A stretch of 64,000 nucleotides of DNA from Blasia pusilla (Eukaryota > Marchantiophyta > Marchantiopsida > Blasiales). Positions 35,374 through 45,647 of the stretch are shown one piece after another. Both the position numbers and the translations under genes were made by a program. Positions within the stretch are counted from its first letter, which is position 1; the number at the start of each line of letters is the position of its first letter. The stretch lies in NCBI GenBank assembly GCA_050084515.1, contig CM114272.1, forward strand, positions 13,702,001-13,766,000, in the 5' to 3' direction. Under the pieces are notes generated by a model. It saw nothing but the letters and a program-made list of their open reading frames with translations. It did no database searches and was not told the origin of the DNA.

Positions 35374-38342
35374 TCAAAAACCCTCCTCGGGGATACACCA
35401 CACAATGGGTATGGTATCCAAGGGTGTTATCGTAGCACTCCCTGCTACCTCGGATTCCTCAGACCCGTCACGCTCCGGTGCAAACGCCTCGCTCCACGCG
35501 ATCTGCATGTGCTCATCTGCCAATCGTCGAAGCTCCTCAGTCGAGCCCCATAGCGGCACCTCTCCTCCACGGAATGATGCCGTTACCACAAGACTCCTCT
35601 CCATAGAAATATCAAGAACATGAGTATCCTCTACATGGACATGTCCCTCAATCAAATCACTAGGCCAAGTGATGGCACTGCTAAATGCTGCCAAGGTTGC
35701 CATCTCTCATGGCCGATGCTCGATCACTGCACCTGTGAATCAAACGGGTAATGACCTAAGGCGCCCATCACCTGACTGCCATCTTGGTCTGTAGGACGTT
35801 GACTCCTCCTAGTAATCCAAGGCAAACCCCATCGGGTATAACACTGCTCCACCAACCAAGACGTCGTAGGACTCAGCATGAGTCACTATCGCATTGGCTT
35901 GTACCATAGACTCATGTGTAGGATATACCGGGAGAATCTTCACCACGACCTCATGTCAGGTGAACTACTGTGTGGTACTCGCTCCACCCAAGGATGTCTA
36001 TATCTGGAATAGACAACGCTCCACATCGGCTCTTGTCAAGCCCAATGCTCGGAATGACGCTTTCCCCAACATCAGGGGTTGCGCTCTTGAATCCAACAAG
36101 ACGCGTTGCGGACTAAAAGCTCTACCTTCGGGACTCACCAACTAGAAGATCTCTCCTCGGTTATCCAGCAACACAATACCAGGAGAAGCCATGGCATGCT
36201 CTATCGCAGGTCTAGCAGGCATCTGCGCTATCCTAGCAGCCGCAGCCTGACATGAATCTAACGTGGACGGCCCGAGCATCCGCTCCAAGGGAAAGTCCAT
36301 CACCTCCTCTGCAATCACCTCTGATCGTGATGCAGGAACTCCAACTCCGTGCTCACATAGTGAAACGGCCATCCGAAAAGCCTCGACGGGCGTACCCCCC
36401 AACGTCATAACATCGGAAGCAGAAAATAAAGGAGTGCGGTACACAACGGTGGCTGCCCCCAACAACGTGCTCGACACATGCCCCTTCTGAGCATCAACAA
36501 TAGGAGTCATTGTACTCGCTTCTCCCATCGCCCTCCCTGCATGCACACCAAAAACATCACCAACTCTCCACAAACTCTGATCAGGACCCATCGATGGGGT
36601 CCTCATTGCCTCGGACAACGTGAAAGACTGAGGAAGCCTAGTCTGTTTCTTGGCTTCCCCTCGCTGTGGATCCAACTCTGCGGCTGCTCCACGCGTCACA
36701 ACTACGACTGCCTCCATCTGGGCAACCCCACACATCCAACCAAGATCCTCCATATCTCTGGCTGCTCCATATGATGTCGATGCCACGGATCCGACATCGG
36801 GTAATCTCAATGCCATAGCGACAATCTGCTCCTGTAGCTAATGTATCTGAGTAGCCATCCTAGCCTCACGCCCGACATCTCCCTCGACGCATCTAGGTTG
36901 TAGGACTCTATCTCCTCCATGGGCACCTCCACCACCCTGTCGGGAAACTCCAACTCCTCGTCCCCCAACCGGACCACCTGGTGCACGATCTCTAGGCCCA
37001 CCCGGACCGCCTACTCGCTCTGGTGCCCTCTCTGGCCCTCAATCCGGACGTAACTCAGGATGAAAAATGAAACACCTGGCGTGTGTATGACCATACCTCT
37101 GACAATAGTCACACTTATAACCTCTTGGTGTAGCACCATCTCCTCCTCCATGCTGAGGCCCACGTCCATGACCCTAACGAGTTCTATCGCGTTGATGATG
37201 GGCTCCACCACATGACCAACAAGTAATAGTATGCGGCTGTTGCTGAGCCGCATATGAAGGCGTAGGTCTATGTGGCACGGCCTCCCCGTATCCTCCCTGA
37301 GCTCGTGGTGCCACAGTCAACCTATCTCAGAGTCCACGTTGCTGCACAGGTAGTGTAGGCAATCGTGACTGCTCTCGCCCAGAACCCATGGTGGCTACGC
37401 TCTCCTCCGCCATGTTGCGCTCAATGTTCTCGGTGGTCCTGAAAACATCTCTCAACGTAGGGGGAGGTGTTCATAAGAAGCACCCCCTCCCGCACCCGTA
37501 TCCGCAGGGTCCGGTCCAGCATCGCGTACCATGATTAGATAGCCTGAGCCTCCATCACCCCCTGAGTGACGTTGATCAACCGGCGCAAGCGAGTGTAAGC
37601 CTCACGCAAAATCTCACCCAGACGCCTCTGGAATTTGTGGATGCTCCACAACTTTTCCGTCCGTACCCCCTAGTAGCTTGCCTTTAACTCAGCAAAGAAC
37701 TCAACCACAAGGTTGAACCTCGGACGAACCCGACTAGATGGTGCAACTGCTCCCGTGCGAGTGACCCCTCCTAAAACATCACTAGTGGAAGAGGAAGTAG
37801 CCTCTCTTGACTCCTCCTCCTCATCTGGGAACGGCTCCGTCCATGACACATAATGTGGGTCATAGTAGAGCCTCCACGCCTCGATCTCACGTGCATATCT
37901 CTGAGAGAACTCATGGTAATCGCCATGGGCGCCCCCTCTAAATGCTGGAACATATCATTCCATGTTGTAAACGGGTTGAACTCTCTAGAGTTCTTGGCCC
38001 GCTGGGAGTCGCACCAACTCCTAAACTCTGCTATGAAATCGTGCAACTCAATCGTGCTTATTGCACCTGAAAACCTACGCGGTCCTCTACCCGATCGTCC
38101 ATCTCGTACGCCCAACTGATAGGACCACTCACAATGTGTGGCGATGTGCTCACAAACTCCTCTACATGCTCCCCCTCGTCTGAAGACAAAACAGAAGGAG
38201 ATTGAGGTGGTCTGTCATGTGGAGACCCTTGAAACCTCGCACCACTCCGGGTAAACCCTCCAGAGCTACTCTCAGGTCCACTATCTCGCCTCTCAAAATC
38301 CTGAAAGGACGCCGTGATGGCCCTCGTGCCCCTCTCACACAA
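35374..38342 (-). pseudogene. copy 5 gag and protease (broken)
   Basis: Gag starts near 38,342 (ITASFQDFERRDSGPESSSG) and shifts frame near 38,080 into GRGPRRFSGAISTIELHDF. The CCHC knuckle CDYCQRYGHTHARC at 37,072-37,113 is intact. A 224-codon open stretch (36,816-36,142) covers the linker and the start of the protease. The protease site near 36,085-36,093 reads DSR where DSG is expected (GGA to AGA change inferred), followed by AQPLMLGKASFRALGLTRAD. Later parts include GGEVPLWGSTEELRRLADEH. Gag would form the particle and bind RNA, the protease would mature it; both are disabled here. Confidence 0.8.
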
Positions 38343-39914
38343 TCACTCTCAACCTCGCGAGTAATCCCTCAATCACTCATCCCAAACATGCGGCACTCGA
38401 TCTACACTCTCCCTCCCCGAGACGTGTAACGTGCAACAATAAGCGACGTGGTGCGGCAAATCGACCAGGCTATCATCTCATCGACAACCTACCCTCAACT
38501 GCAGACATCACACACAGGTCTATGTCCCCTAAACCACATACATAAATGATGCTCTCAGCATCCACACAACCCAATATCCCCAAATAAATTATTCAAATCC
38601 CAAAATTCCTCATGCGTGCAGGGTAAAGGACCAAAATGGGTAACTTGAACATATGTCAATCTCGCTCCTCAGCAACTGCAAATCTCGACCCCAACTCGAT
38701 CGTGGAGACAACTCCTCCAATCAGCAAGTCATACTCCTCCCGTAATAACGTTGCTCAAAACTCCTTGATGGACAATGCGGTTCCAACGGAACAATGCGGC
38801 ATTGCACGAGGTAGAGAACGGCTACGAACGGCACGGCCCTCGATGGTGGGATGCGGCACTGGGCGGCATATCCTCCTCAATCAACAAAAAACCCACACTT
38901 TGCTCCACAATGACGATGCGGCTCCATGATCAAGACGGTGCGGTGCGACCACAAGTGGCACGGCGCGGCAATCGGCGACGCGTTATGGCTACGGGTGTCA
39001 TGGCACGGTACTCGATCATCGTCGAGCGGCTACCAATCACAACATAGCTGCATGAAATCAAAACTCAAACACCATAACTGGAGGTCATCTACCATCACTG
39101 GTTGATGATGAAACTGGGATGACGATGCCGGACAAACCAAAGTACGTGGTGGCGGCGCAAGTTAGAGAATCAACGGTGGTCGTGGAAGACCCTCCACTTT
39201 GTAATGGCGGCAATGGCAACCAAAGAGTGGACAACGGTCGAATGCGGCTCTAAGCAACATTGGGCAATGGCAACGGCCAACGTGGACCATTGACGGTGAC
39301 GGTTGACCGTTGATGGTGACAGTTGTCCGTTGATGGTGATGATTGACCATTGACGGCGACGTCCACCATCGGCGCGGCGGTTGATTTAGGGTTTGAACAA
39401 TTAAAAATTACCTAGCAATGGAAATTTTGCAAGAGTGACCATTTCTTTTTGCGCGCAACTCCAAATTGTGCATAGTTTGTTGCACAACATGCATAGCTTC
39501 AAGATCTACGACAAAGTCAAAAAATATTTGGAATCAGACATTTGAGTAAAAATTGACGGGGACTGTTGTAAAACCCAATGTCTCTTTCTCCTACACAAAA
39601 TTTGGCAGCGCTTCCACGCTGATTTCTCCCAACAAAAATGTAAAACATATGAGAACACAAATCAGCAAGCTACATGGTGCTCCTAAGAGCACTAGCATGG
39701 GGCAACCCGCCCTGATAATCAATCCCTACCAGAAATTGGGCAGCGCTTCCGCGCGCCACTCTTCCACACAAAAAATCGGCAAATGCAAAGAACAATCAAA
39801 GCAGCCCTTGCTCCGGTGAGCATTCCCATGAGCCGCTGAACGGGGAACACTGTCCCCAACCTACAAAAACAGCGAGTGACCAGTGAGCTCTCTCACTCTC
39901 TCATTCTCTCTTTG
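38343..39914 (-). other. copy 5 non-coding leader
   Basis: Aligns to the leader of copy 2. The TTGAC-type tandem is at 39,288-39,362 with two TTGACC W-boxes. Recurrent TGCGGCAC-type motifs lie at 38,770-38,960. No coding frame. Confidence 0.5.
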
Positions 39915-40417
39915 TAAAATAAGATCCAATCTGTCTCTACACCATAGTTCTCAAAGGTGTGCACTCTTTCTCATGTCAACCAAACCCACTCTCCAAATGA
40001 GAGGCTTGGGTTACACTCACAAGGCAAGGGACCATAGCTCTGTCGCCTCATGCCAAGAGGTTCGACAAAGAGAGAGAATGAGCTCTCAAGCTCTCTCTCC
40101 TTGAGGTATACCCCCCCTTCTCCCAAACTCTCTCCATGGTAACCTATTCTCCCAAGTCACTTCCTTGGCTCTTGACTTGATGTAGGAGGTCAAGGGCCAC
40201 TTACAAAAATAGAAAGTTGATCATATACTCAAAATGGTACTTACCTAAAATAGTAAGTTCCTCAATATGGCTCCAAATGAGCCGAAACGAAGGGGAAACC
40301 TGCTCTCTTGGGTTTCCCGGGGCCTCAATAGGTCATCCTCAACCTACTAAGCATGTCCTCCACTACTCACAAAGGCGCTCTACTAGATCTCACCGATCTA
40401 TCCTAAAAGATGTGACA
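39915..40417 (-). repeat. alpha repeat at the 5' end of copy 5
   Basis: 503 bp, starting TGTCACATCTTTTAGG at 40,417, flanked outside by the CGTC duplication and helicase DNA and inside by leader. It shows alpha, not beta, to be the true 5' terminus. Confidence 0.85.
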
Positions 40418-40421
40418 CGTC
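40418..40421. repeat. target-site duplication of copy 5, right
   Basis: CGTC directly after the TGTGACA end of copy 5; partner at 30,688-30,691. Confidence 0.8.
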
Positions 40422-40587
40422 CTCTATGTAATAAAAGATTTGTTATCTCGGATGATGCAATAGTCAGAGCTATACCTTTTGCACTTTTTATACTTGCAAG
40501 AAGAAGATTTTATAAATGTGTCTTTCCAGTTCCATTTGGGCCATTCGTCAAAAATATTTTCATAGGATGGTAAAGCATCCATGGAAG
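40418..40587 (-). pseudogene. Helitron/PIF1-like helicase fragment, P-loop side
   Basis: Minus-strand helicase sequence between the 3' end of copy 6 and the 5' end of copy 5. It has the Walker A motif NGPNGTGKTHL, then LLASIKSAKGIALTIASS and ITNLLLHRGR, matching the P-loop to GRT segment of Helitron RepHel helicases. One stop (after THL) and a frameshift before the P-loop show decay. The frame continues at 30,687 once copy 5 is removed. Copy 6 appears to be inserted a few codons upstream. Confidence 0.8.
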
Positions 40588-40713
40588 TGTTATGCACATG
40601 CACATTGCTATCATCATCTATACGCACATAAACACAAGATACCATACTCATTTATATTACCTACACACATAAATAATTGTATACCAAAACATCGTCAATA
40701 ATCTCATGGAACA

Positions 40714-40749
<36 letters not shown>

Positions 40750-40922
40750 AATGAAAGGCTTGGATTACTCACAAGGAAAGGACGATCATAACTCTTTGTC
40801 GTACGCATACACATCACTACACAACCTACATCGTTGTCACCAAACACACACGTAAACACGCACGATCGCATGCTAACTCATGGCATCCAAACAATAAGAC
40901 AAGAAGTACCAAAATATCTCGA
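40588..40922 (-). repeat. terminal block of copy 6 with shortened alpha
   Basis: Beta 1 is 40,797-40,922. Alpha 2 is cut to about 100 bp (40,696-40,796), including a pure CT run at 40,717-40,748. Beta 2, diverged, is about 40,588-40,695. The purine tract precedes it at 40,923-40,938. Confidence 0.7.
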
Positions 40923-41110
40923 ATCGCCCCCCTAACTGGTGGTTAGGTCCCTCTAACTCCAGATAGTCATCTATCCCTACCTACCATGACATACATCTCT
41001 CGGATGCTAAGAGCATAAAGCCCGGGTGCTCATGTGGCCCCATCGTTAGTCGCCTTATTATCATCCATATCAGTGACACGAGTCGGAATCTAGAACTACC
41101 TACTATATGT

Positions 41111-41710
41111 ACATGTGGAACACATCCATCATCCCTGGGAAACCCTAGTGAGAGGTGGCGTCAGACATGCCATATGCCACCCTTCCGAACATCCATCACA
41201 GACTAGCATAATGGTTACACCATGGGCAGAACCACACAACATACATCGCAAGCCTGCAAGAACTATTGCTAAGCTCGGATCAACTGTACCGTCAATGTTA
41301 GGAAGGTGACATGGCGCACAGTTACGCACATGGTCCTTCCAAACCTTACCATCGCGTTCCTCCAATAAGAGAACACGAGATGACAAAACCTCACGCACTC
41401 TCAATAGAGTGCGCCTTGCAATCACATCCAACGTCGTGGGTGCCGTCTACTGCAAGTAGATATAGTATCCCTGATGAAAACTCCGGATAGTAGGTTGATA
41501 ACGACCTCCCCAAATAGTTGCATACCTCAATGTATCTTGATGCTGTGCAATCTGCAAGTTCTCAAATGCAATGGGCATCACTCTGTAAAGCAAATCAGCC
41601 CTTTGAGAATATGCCCACATCCGCACATCAGGGTCATCAAGGGTCAACACCTCACCAATATTTTGACAAATGGCCATAGGTAAATCTGACTCTCGGCCAT
41701 AAAGTAGCAA
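41111..41710 (-). pseudogene. copy 6 integrase tail with PHD finger
   Basis: Tail with LLYGRESDLPMAI, then LRVREVLSSRVLLLEERDGK and NCAPCHLPNIDGTVD. The PHD finger at 41,111-41,245 keeps all eight ligands (CMLC, CDGC, GWHMAC, WMCSTC). A TGA at 41,129-41,131 interrupts it at the same codon as in copy 1, where copy 5 has CGA. Confidence 0.75.
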
Positions 41711-41791
41711 GTACAGTGAGAAAGATGCTAAGGACCCCTACTTGCTAAATCTATATCCCATTGTCAACCACGGCAACTGGAGGTCCCAATC

Positions 41792-42480
41792 TCATAAGTG
41801 ACCTCTCTGCAAACCATCCTTGAGTAATCCTCTCTTCGTATGCACAACCCTCTCCGCTAGTCCATCCGCCTCAAGATGATCTCGCAAAGTGGTACGGTGA
41901 TCGATCAGCGCCTGATCACACAAGGCTTGAAACTCCCCGCGGAAGTCTATACCTTGGTCTCTCAACACCTCAACTTGTGTGCCGTAATGACTCAGCACTT
42001 GATCTAGGAAGGCATACGCTAGTCCCTCACTTGCTTTGTTAGGAAATGCAACCAATTCTATCCATATCGAGAAGTGCTCGACCATCACCAACACATAAAA
42101 ATTATGGCGCTTCGTCAAAGGTAAAGGTCATGTAAAATATAAATTGCATCTATAACCTAAACCCATGATCGGAAGTGGTTGCAAGTGTGGAGTCGGAGCA
42201 TTGAACAATGCTCGGACTCGATCACACACCATACACTTGGCAACAAACTATTGAACGCTAGTCTGCATGCCTCGCCACCAATACTGTATCTAGAGCAAGT
42301 TGTATGTCCGCTTTACTCCAAAATAATCCAACTCCTCGCGAGCATGACGCACCAAACGTGCTCTCTGCAAAGGATGAGGCACTACACGCAGTCTGCCATC
42401 CTTCCAAACTTGCAACACATGTATCCCCTCCCACTGGAACTGTTTGGCTTGCTATAGGATCCGATCCCGCTCTCTAGCAT
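41792..42480 (-). pseudogene. copy 6 integrase (broken)
   Basis: Core with YVLVMVEHFSIWIELVAFPN, RDQGIDF carrying the second catalytic Asp, and GLAER. The first Asp appears lost (the matching segment near 42,140 reads CNLYFT). The zinc-binding start near 42,340-42,240 is frame-broken. It ends GLQRGHL, so the TAG of copies 1 and 5 is CAG here. Confidence 0.75.
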
Positions 42481-42770
42481 CCACTGTGCTAGTGCGTAGG
42501 TACCCCAAGACCACTCTATCGTCGTGAATTTTTTGGCCACCTGTCGTCTCCTCATCGGCCTCTAGATCTAAGGACTCTCCATCAGACCTTGCAACCGAAG
42601 CCTCAACAATCCGACTTTCCATAGCCAACAAGCCCAAATAGGCTGACGCGTGTCATCTTGGCACCAACTTCTCATCACTCTTGCCATGCCAACAAGCTCT
42701 AGTCGCATCTCGCTGACTCGGACATGGATTACGGCTCAAACCATATGCATCCTGGTTGAGCATCCTAGGT

Positions 42771-43133
42771 CTATGTACCACGGATGCTCTTTTGCTGGAG
42801 GAAGTCATACTCCTCCAACAAAAGAACCCACCTTGCAAGCTTCCGTGTGAGCTTGTCGGACTCCATCAACCACTTAAGTGGATGATGATCAATAATGATG
42901 GTAAAGGGGTTGCCGAATGGATAACACCTGAAATGTGTGACATCCCACACCGCAACCAAGCACTCACCCTCATATGACCTATACTTTGCCTCTACAAAGT
43001 TGTTCAAGCAACTAGCGTAAGCCACCACGGACTCTCTACCATCATCGTCATGTTGGGTGAGCATGGCTCCAAGCCCCAACATGCTCCAATCGATATACAA
43101 CTGGAAAAGATGCCCCCTGATCAGTCTCCTCAA
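42771..43133 (-). pseudogene. copy 6 RNase H
   Basis: YIDWSMLGLGAMLTQHDDDG, SYEGECLVAVWDV, TIIIDHHPLKWLMESDKL and LARWVLLLEEYDF mark an RNase H that keeps more acidic residues than copy 1. It changes frame near its end. Confidence 0.8.
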
Positions 43134-43139
43134 TATGGG

Positions 43140-44130
43140 AGCGAATGTTAATTTGTCCTTGAGCAGTTGAAATGCTCTCTTCGGCTCATCCTCCCAATGC
43201 CACTCCTAATCCACCTTGGTCAGCAAGGTCAATGGCTTCGCAATCAAACTGAAACCCTTGACCAACCATCAACAGAAGTTTGCCAATCCCATGAATGCAC
43301 GAACTCGACTCACATCTGTAGGGCGTGGAATATGTGAAAACCCTAAAAAGCCTCTACATTTGTCTGTTGCACACCAAGGCCACATGGGTGTATCGTATGA
43401 CCTAGGTACTCAATCTGGTCGTAGAAGAACTTGCACTTGCATGGATGTAGCTTCAGCCCATGTAATTGAAATCTCCGAAACACCTACTCTAGATGTCGCT
43501 CATGCTCCCCAACCGTGGCGCTAAAGACTACGATGTCATCAATATAACACCTAGCAAAATCTGGACCTGCCAAGATCCTATCCATGACCCTCTGAAACTC
43601 AACCGAGGCATTCTTTAACCCGAATGGTAAGAACTGCCATTGGTACGAGCAATCCTTCTCGTGAGGATCGATGCCCCAAAATGTTATCTTTTGCATGTCC
43701 TCCAATCTGATAGGTAGGTGATGGTATCCGACTCAAAGATCTGACGAACTTAAGACCTTTGCACGCCCAATAGCATCAAAGATCTCATGAGGGAAAGACA
43801 TAGCATACCTATCGGACTTTGTATGTCGATTGATAGGTCGGTAGTCTCCACACATCCACCTATCCGTCTAGTTGCCATGCACATCCTTTTTGGTGGGCAT
43901 GATAGTGGCAGATGCATACTCTCCATGCGACATCTCCACTAGTCTTGCTCCAACCAAGTCTTGGCTCCTACTTTGAATCAAAGCCCTCTCCATGTTACTG
44001 TACCTATAGGGTTGTCAGAAGATAGGCATATCGCTCGACAACTCAATGCAGATCCCTGGACCCTTCTGCGCATCCAAATCATGCATACAAAATGCAAAAC
44101 AACTCCTATAACTCCTAAGGAACTAGTGTA
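43140..44130 (-). pseudogene. copy 6 reverse transcriptase
   Basis: RT in several frames. The segment 43,705-43,484 is open and includes ITFWGIDPHEKDCSYQWQFL and the intact active site YIDD in ARCYIDDIVVFSATV. Upstream segments match copy 5 but contain stops. Confidence 0.75.
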
Positions 44131-44913
44131 TTGGGCGCCGTTCTCCTCCTCTCAACTTAGGACCCATATCTGGCTCCCACGTCTCCATCGTGACTACCGT
44201 AGGACTCTCCGGCGCGGGTGTCGATGGTTGCTATGGTACAACCCTGTCTCGTACAATCAAACTCGACTGCTCTCCTACAACCAACTGCAAACTCTCATCT
44301 CCACATGCAATAGCCGAAACCACGCTCGATGTTATGGCCATCATCTCCTAGCGTACCTGCAAAATATCCCAAGAAGTCCAAGGGTGTCTCTCCCGTTCAT
44401 CCCTGGTGTGTCGATCTCCTCGGCTCTCGTCCCCAACCACTACCTCAATCGTCTCGGTACGCATGGGGCTCACCAAAGCAACAGTTGTAATCTGTCGCAT
44501 CCTCAAACGATGGTGCTCAGCCACTCCTATGTTGAAAATACATATCAAGCAGTTCAGGTCCATCGACTAACCCAAGACATGACGTCGTGATGCCTCTAAT
44601 AGTGACAGTACTGCCGTCACTCATGTGGGAAATCCCATCGCTCGCTCTCGCTCATCGGCGTTGGGCTCCATCAACCGTTGTACCTGGTCATCCCAAACCA
44701 AGCCAAGCCCGGCCTCCTTGAATGCACAGGAAGCGGGAAAACTCACAAATGTGGGAAAGGCTGCCCGTGGCATGCCAATCCTGTTGACCATAGTCAACGA
44801 CGGTGGATCATCGTGCCTCACTTTCCGTGATCGACAACCTAGATCCACAATTGAATCCTCCAACAAATTAGAGGGGAGCTCCACTCTTGCATATGCCTTC
44901 CGCAAAACCTCAT

Positions 44914-45400
44914 GTGAACATGATCAATGCACCTATCTCCAAAAATAAACAATGTGGAGCTTAAAAGAGATCATTGTTTTGGTCTCACGCAAGGGTAATG
45001 AAGTTAAGTGCAAATATGAGAATTAAGAGATTGGAAGGTCATATGCACATTCACCAATAAGCTTTTGTTGATTGATTATTGGATGTTAGAGAGGATCGTG
45101 CACTTTTTCAAATTGACTCGGAAAATGATTTTATATAATTACCACGTGATATGGTCACTAAGAGTAAGACTACAAAGGATCTTATTGAAACTATCCATGA
45201 CAATGATAATCGATTAATTTTAACTTTGTTTTGAATAAGGAGATCATATTTTGTGGTGTATATGCCATTCCAAAAAATCATCACCAAATATTATGAAACT
45301 CAATTGTCAATATGAATGGATTAAGAATACATGTATATTCTTTTTAAAGAGGACGAGAAAGATCAATAGGAAAAATAAAAATTTGGAATATATTAGAAAA
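44914..45400 (+). pseudogene. Helitron/PIF1-like helicase C-terminal fragment
   Basis: Plus-strand sequence translating in one frame to INAPISKN, then SLFWSHARVMKLSANMRIK, matching the LW-x-H-x-V-x-KLTxNMR motif of Helitron helicases. After a stop come FVD, LLDVREDRALFQIDSENDF and LPRDMVTKSKTTKDLIETI, typical of the next segment. The orientation is opposite to the P-loop pieces at 40.4 and 30.6 kb, so this is either an inverted part of the same gene or another Helitron copy. Confidence 0.65.
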
Positions 45401-45576
45401 TCACACTAATGATGAGAATTGAGATTTCATGTTTGATTTTTAATTCCACGTTGAGAAATAGAAAATACATAAAATTAATCTTAAAATCCCTTCTTATGGT
45501 CATACATGCTCTAACAAGGTTTTAGGATTTAAAGATAGTTATGGGTCATGTTGGATTCGATCTTGAACGTACAAGC

Positions 45577-45579
<3 letters not shown>
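45401..45579. other. AT-rich flank of the helicase fragment
   Basis: Possibly further decayed helicase; no motif I can name. Confidence 0.3.

Positions 45580-45645
<66 letters not shown>
45580..45645. repeat. AT dinucleotide microsatellite
   Basis: Uninterrupted AT alternation of about 65 bp. Confidence 0.95.

Positions 45646-45647
<2 letters not shown>

Larger units (their letters stand above)
30692..40417 (-). mobile_element. Ty3/gypsy PHD-family element, copy 5 (complete insertion)
   Basis: 9,726-bp minus-strand insertion bounded by CGTC duplications. Along the minus strand: alpha 1 (40417-39915), leader (39914-38343), gag and protease (38342-35374), spacer, RT and integrase in one frame (34269-32344), integrase tail with PHD (to about 31,645), purine tract (31479-31466), beta 1 (31465-31338), alpha 2 (31337-30825) and beta 2 (30823-30692). 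The termini form a short inverted repeat, TGTC to GACA. Removing it with one CGTC restores the helicase frame. It is the best reference for the family, though RNase H is deleted and gag is broken. Confidence 0.9.
40588..44913 (-). mobile_element. Ty3/gypsy PHD-family element, copy 6 (3' half)
   Basis: Minus-strand copy holding the spacer, RT, RNase H, integrase and PHD tail, then purine tract and terminal block. Its right boundary is a break: after AAAACCTCATG near 44,913 the similarity to copy 5 ends and helicase sequence on plus begins. Alpha 1, leader, gag and protease are missing. Its 3' end, GCATAACA at 40,588, adjoins the helicase P-loop fragment. Confidence 0.8.
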
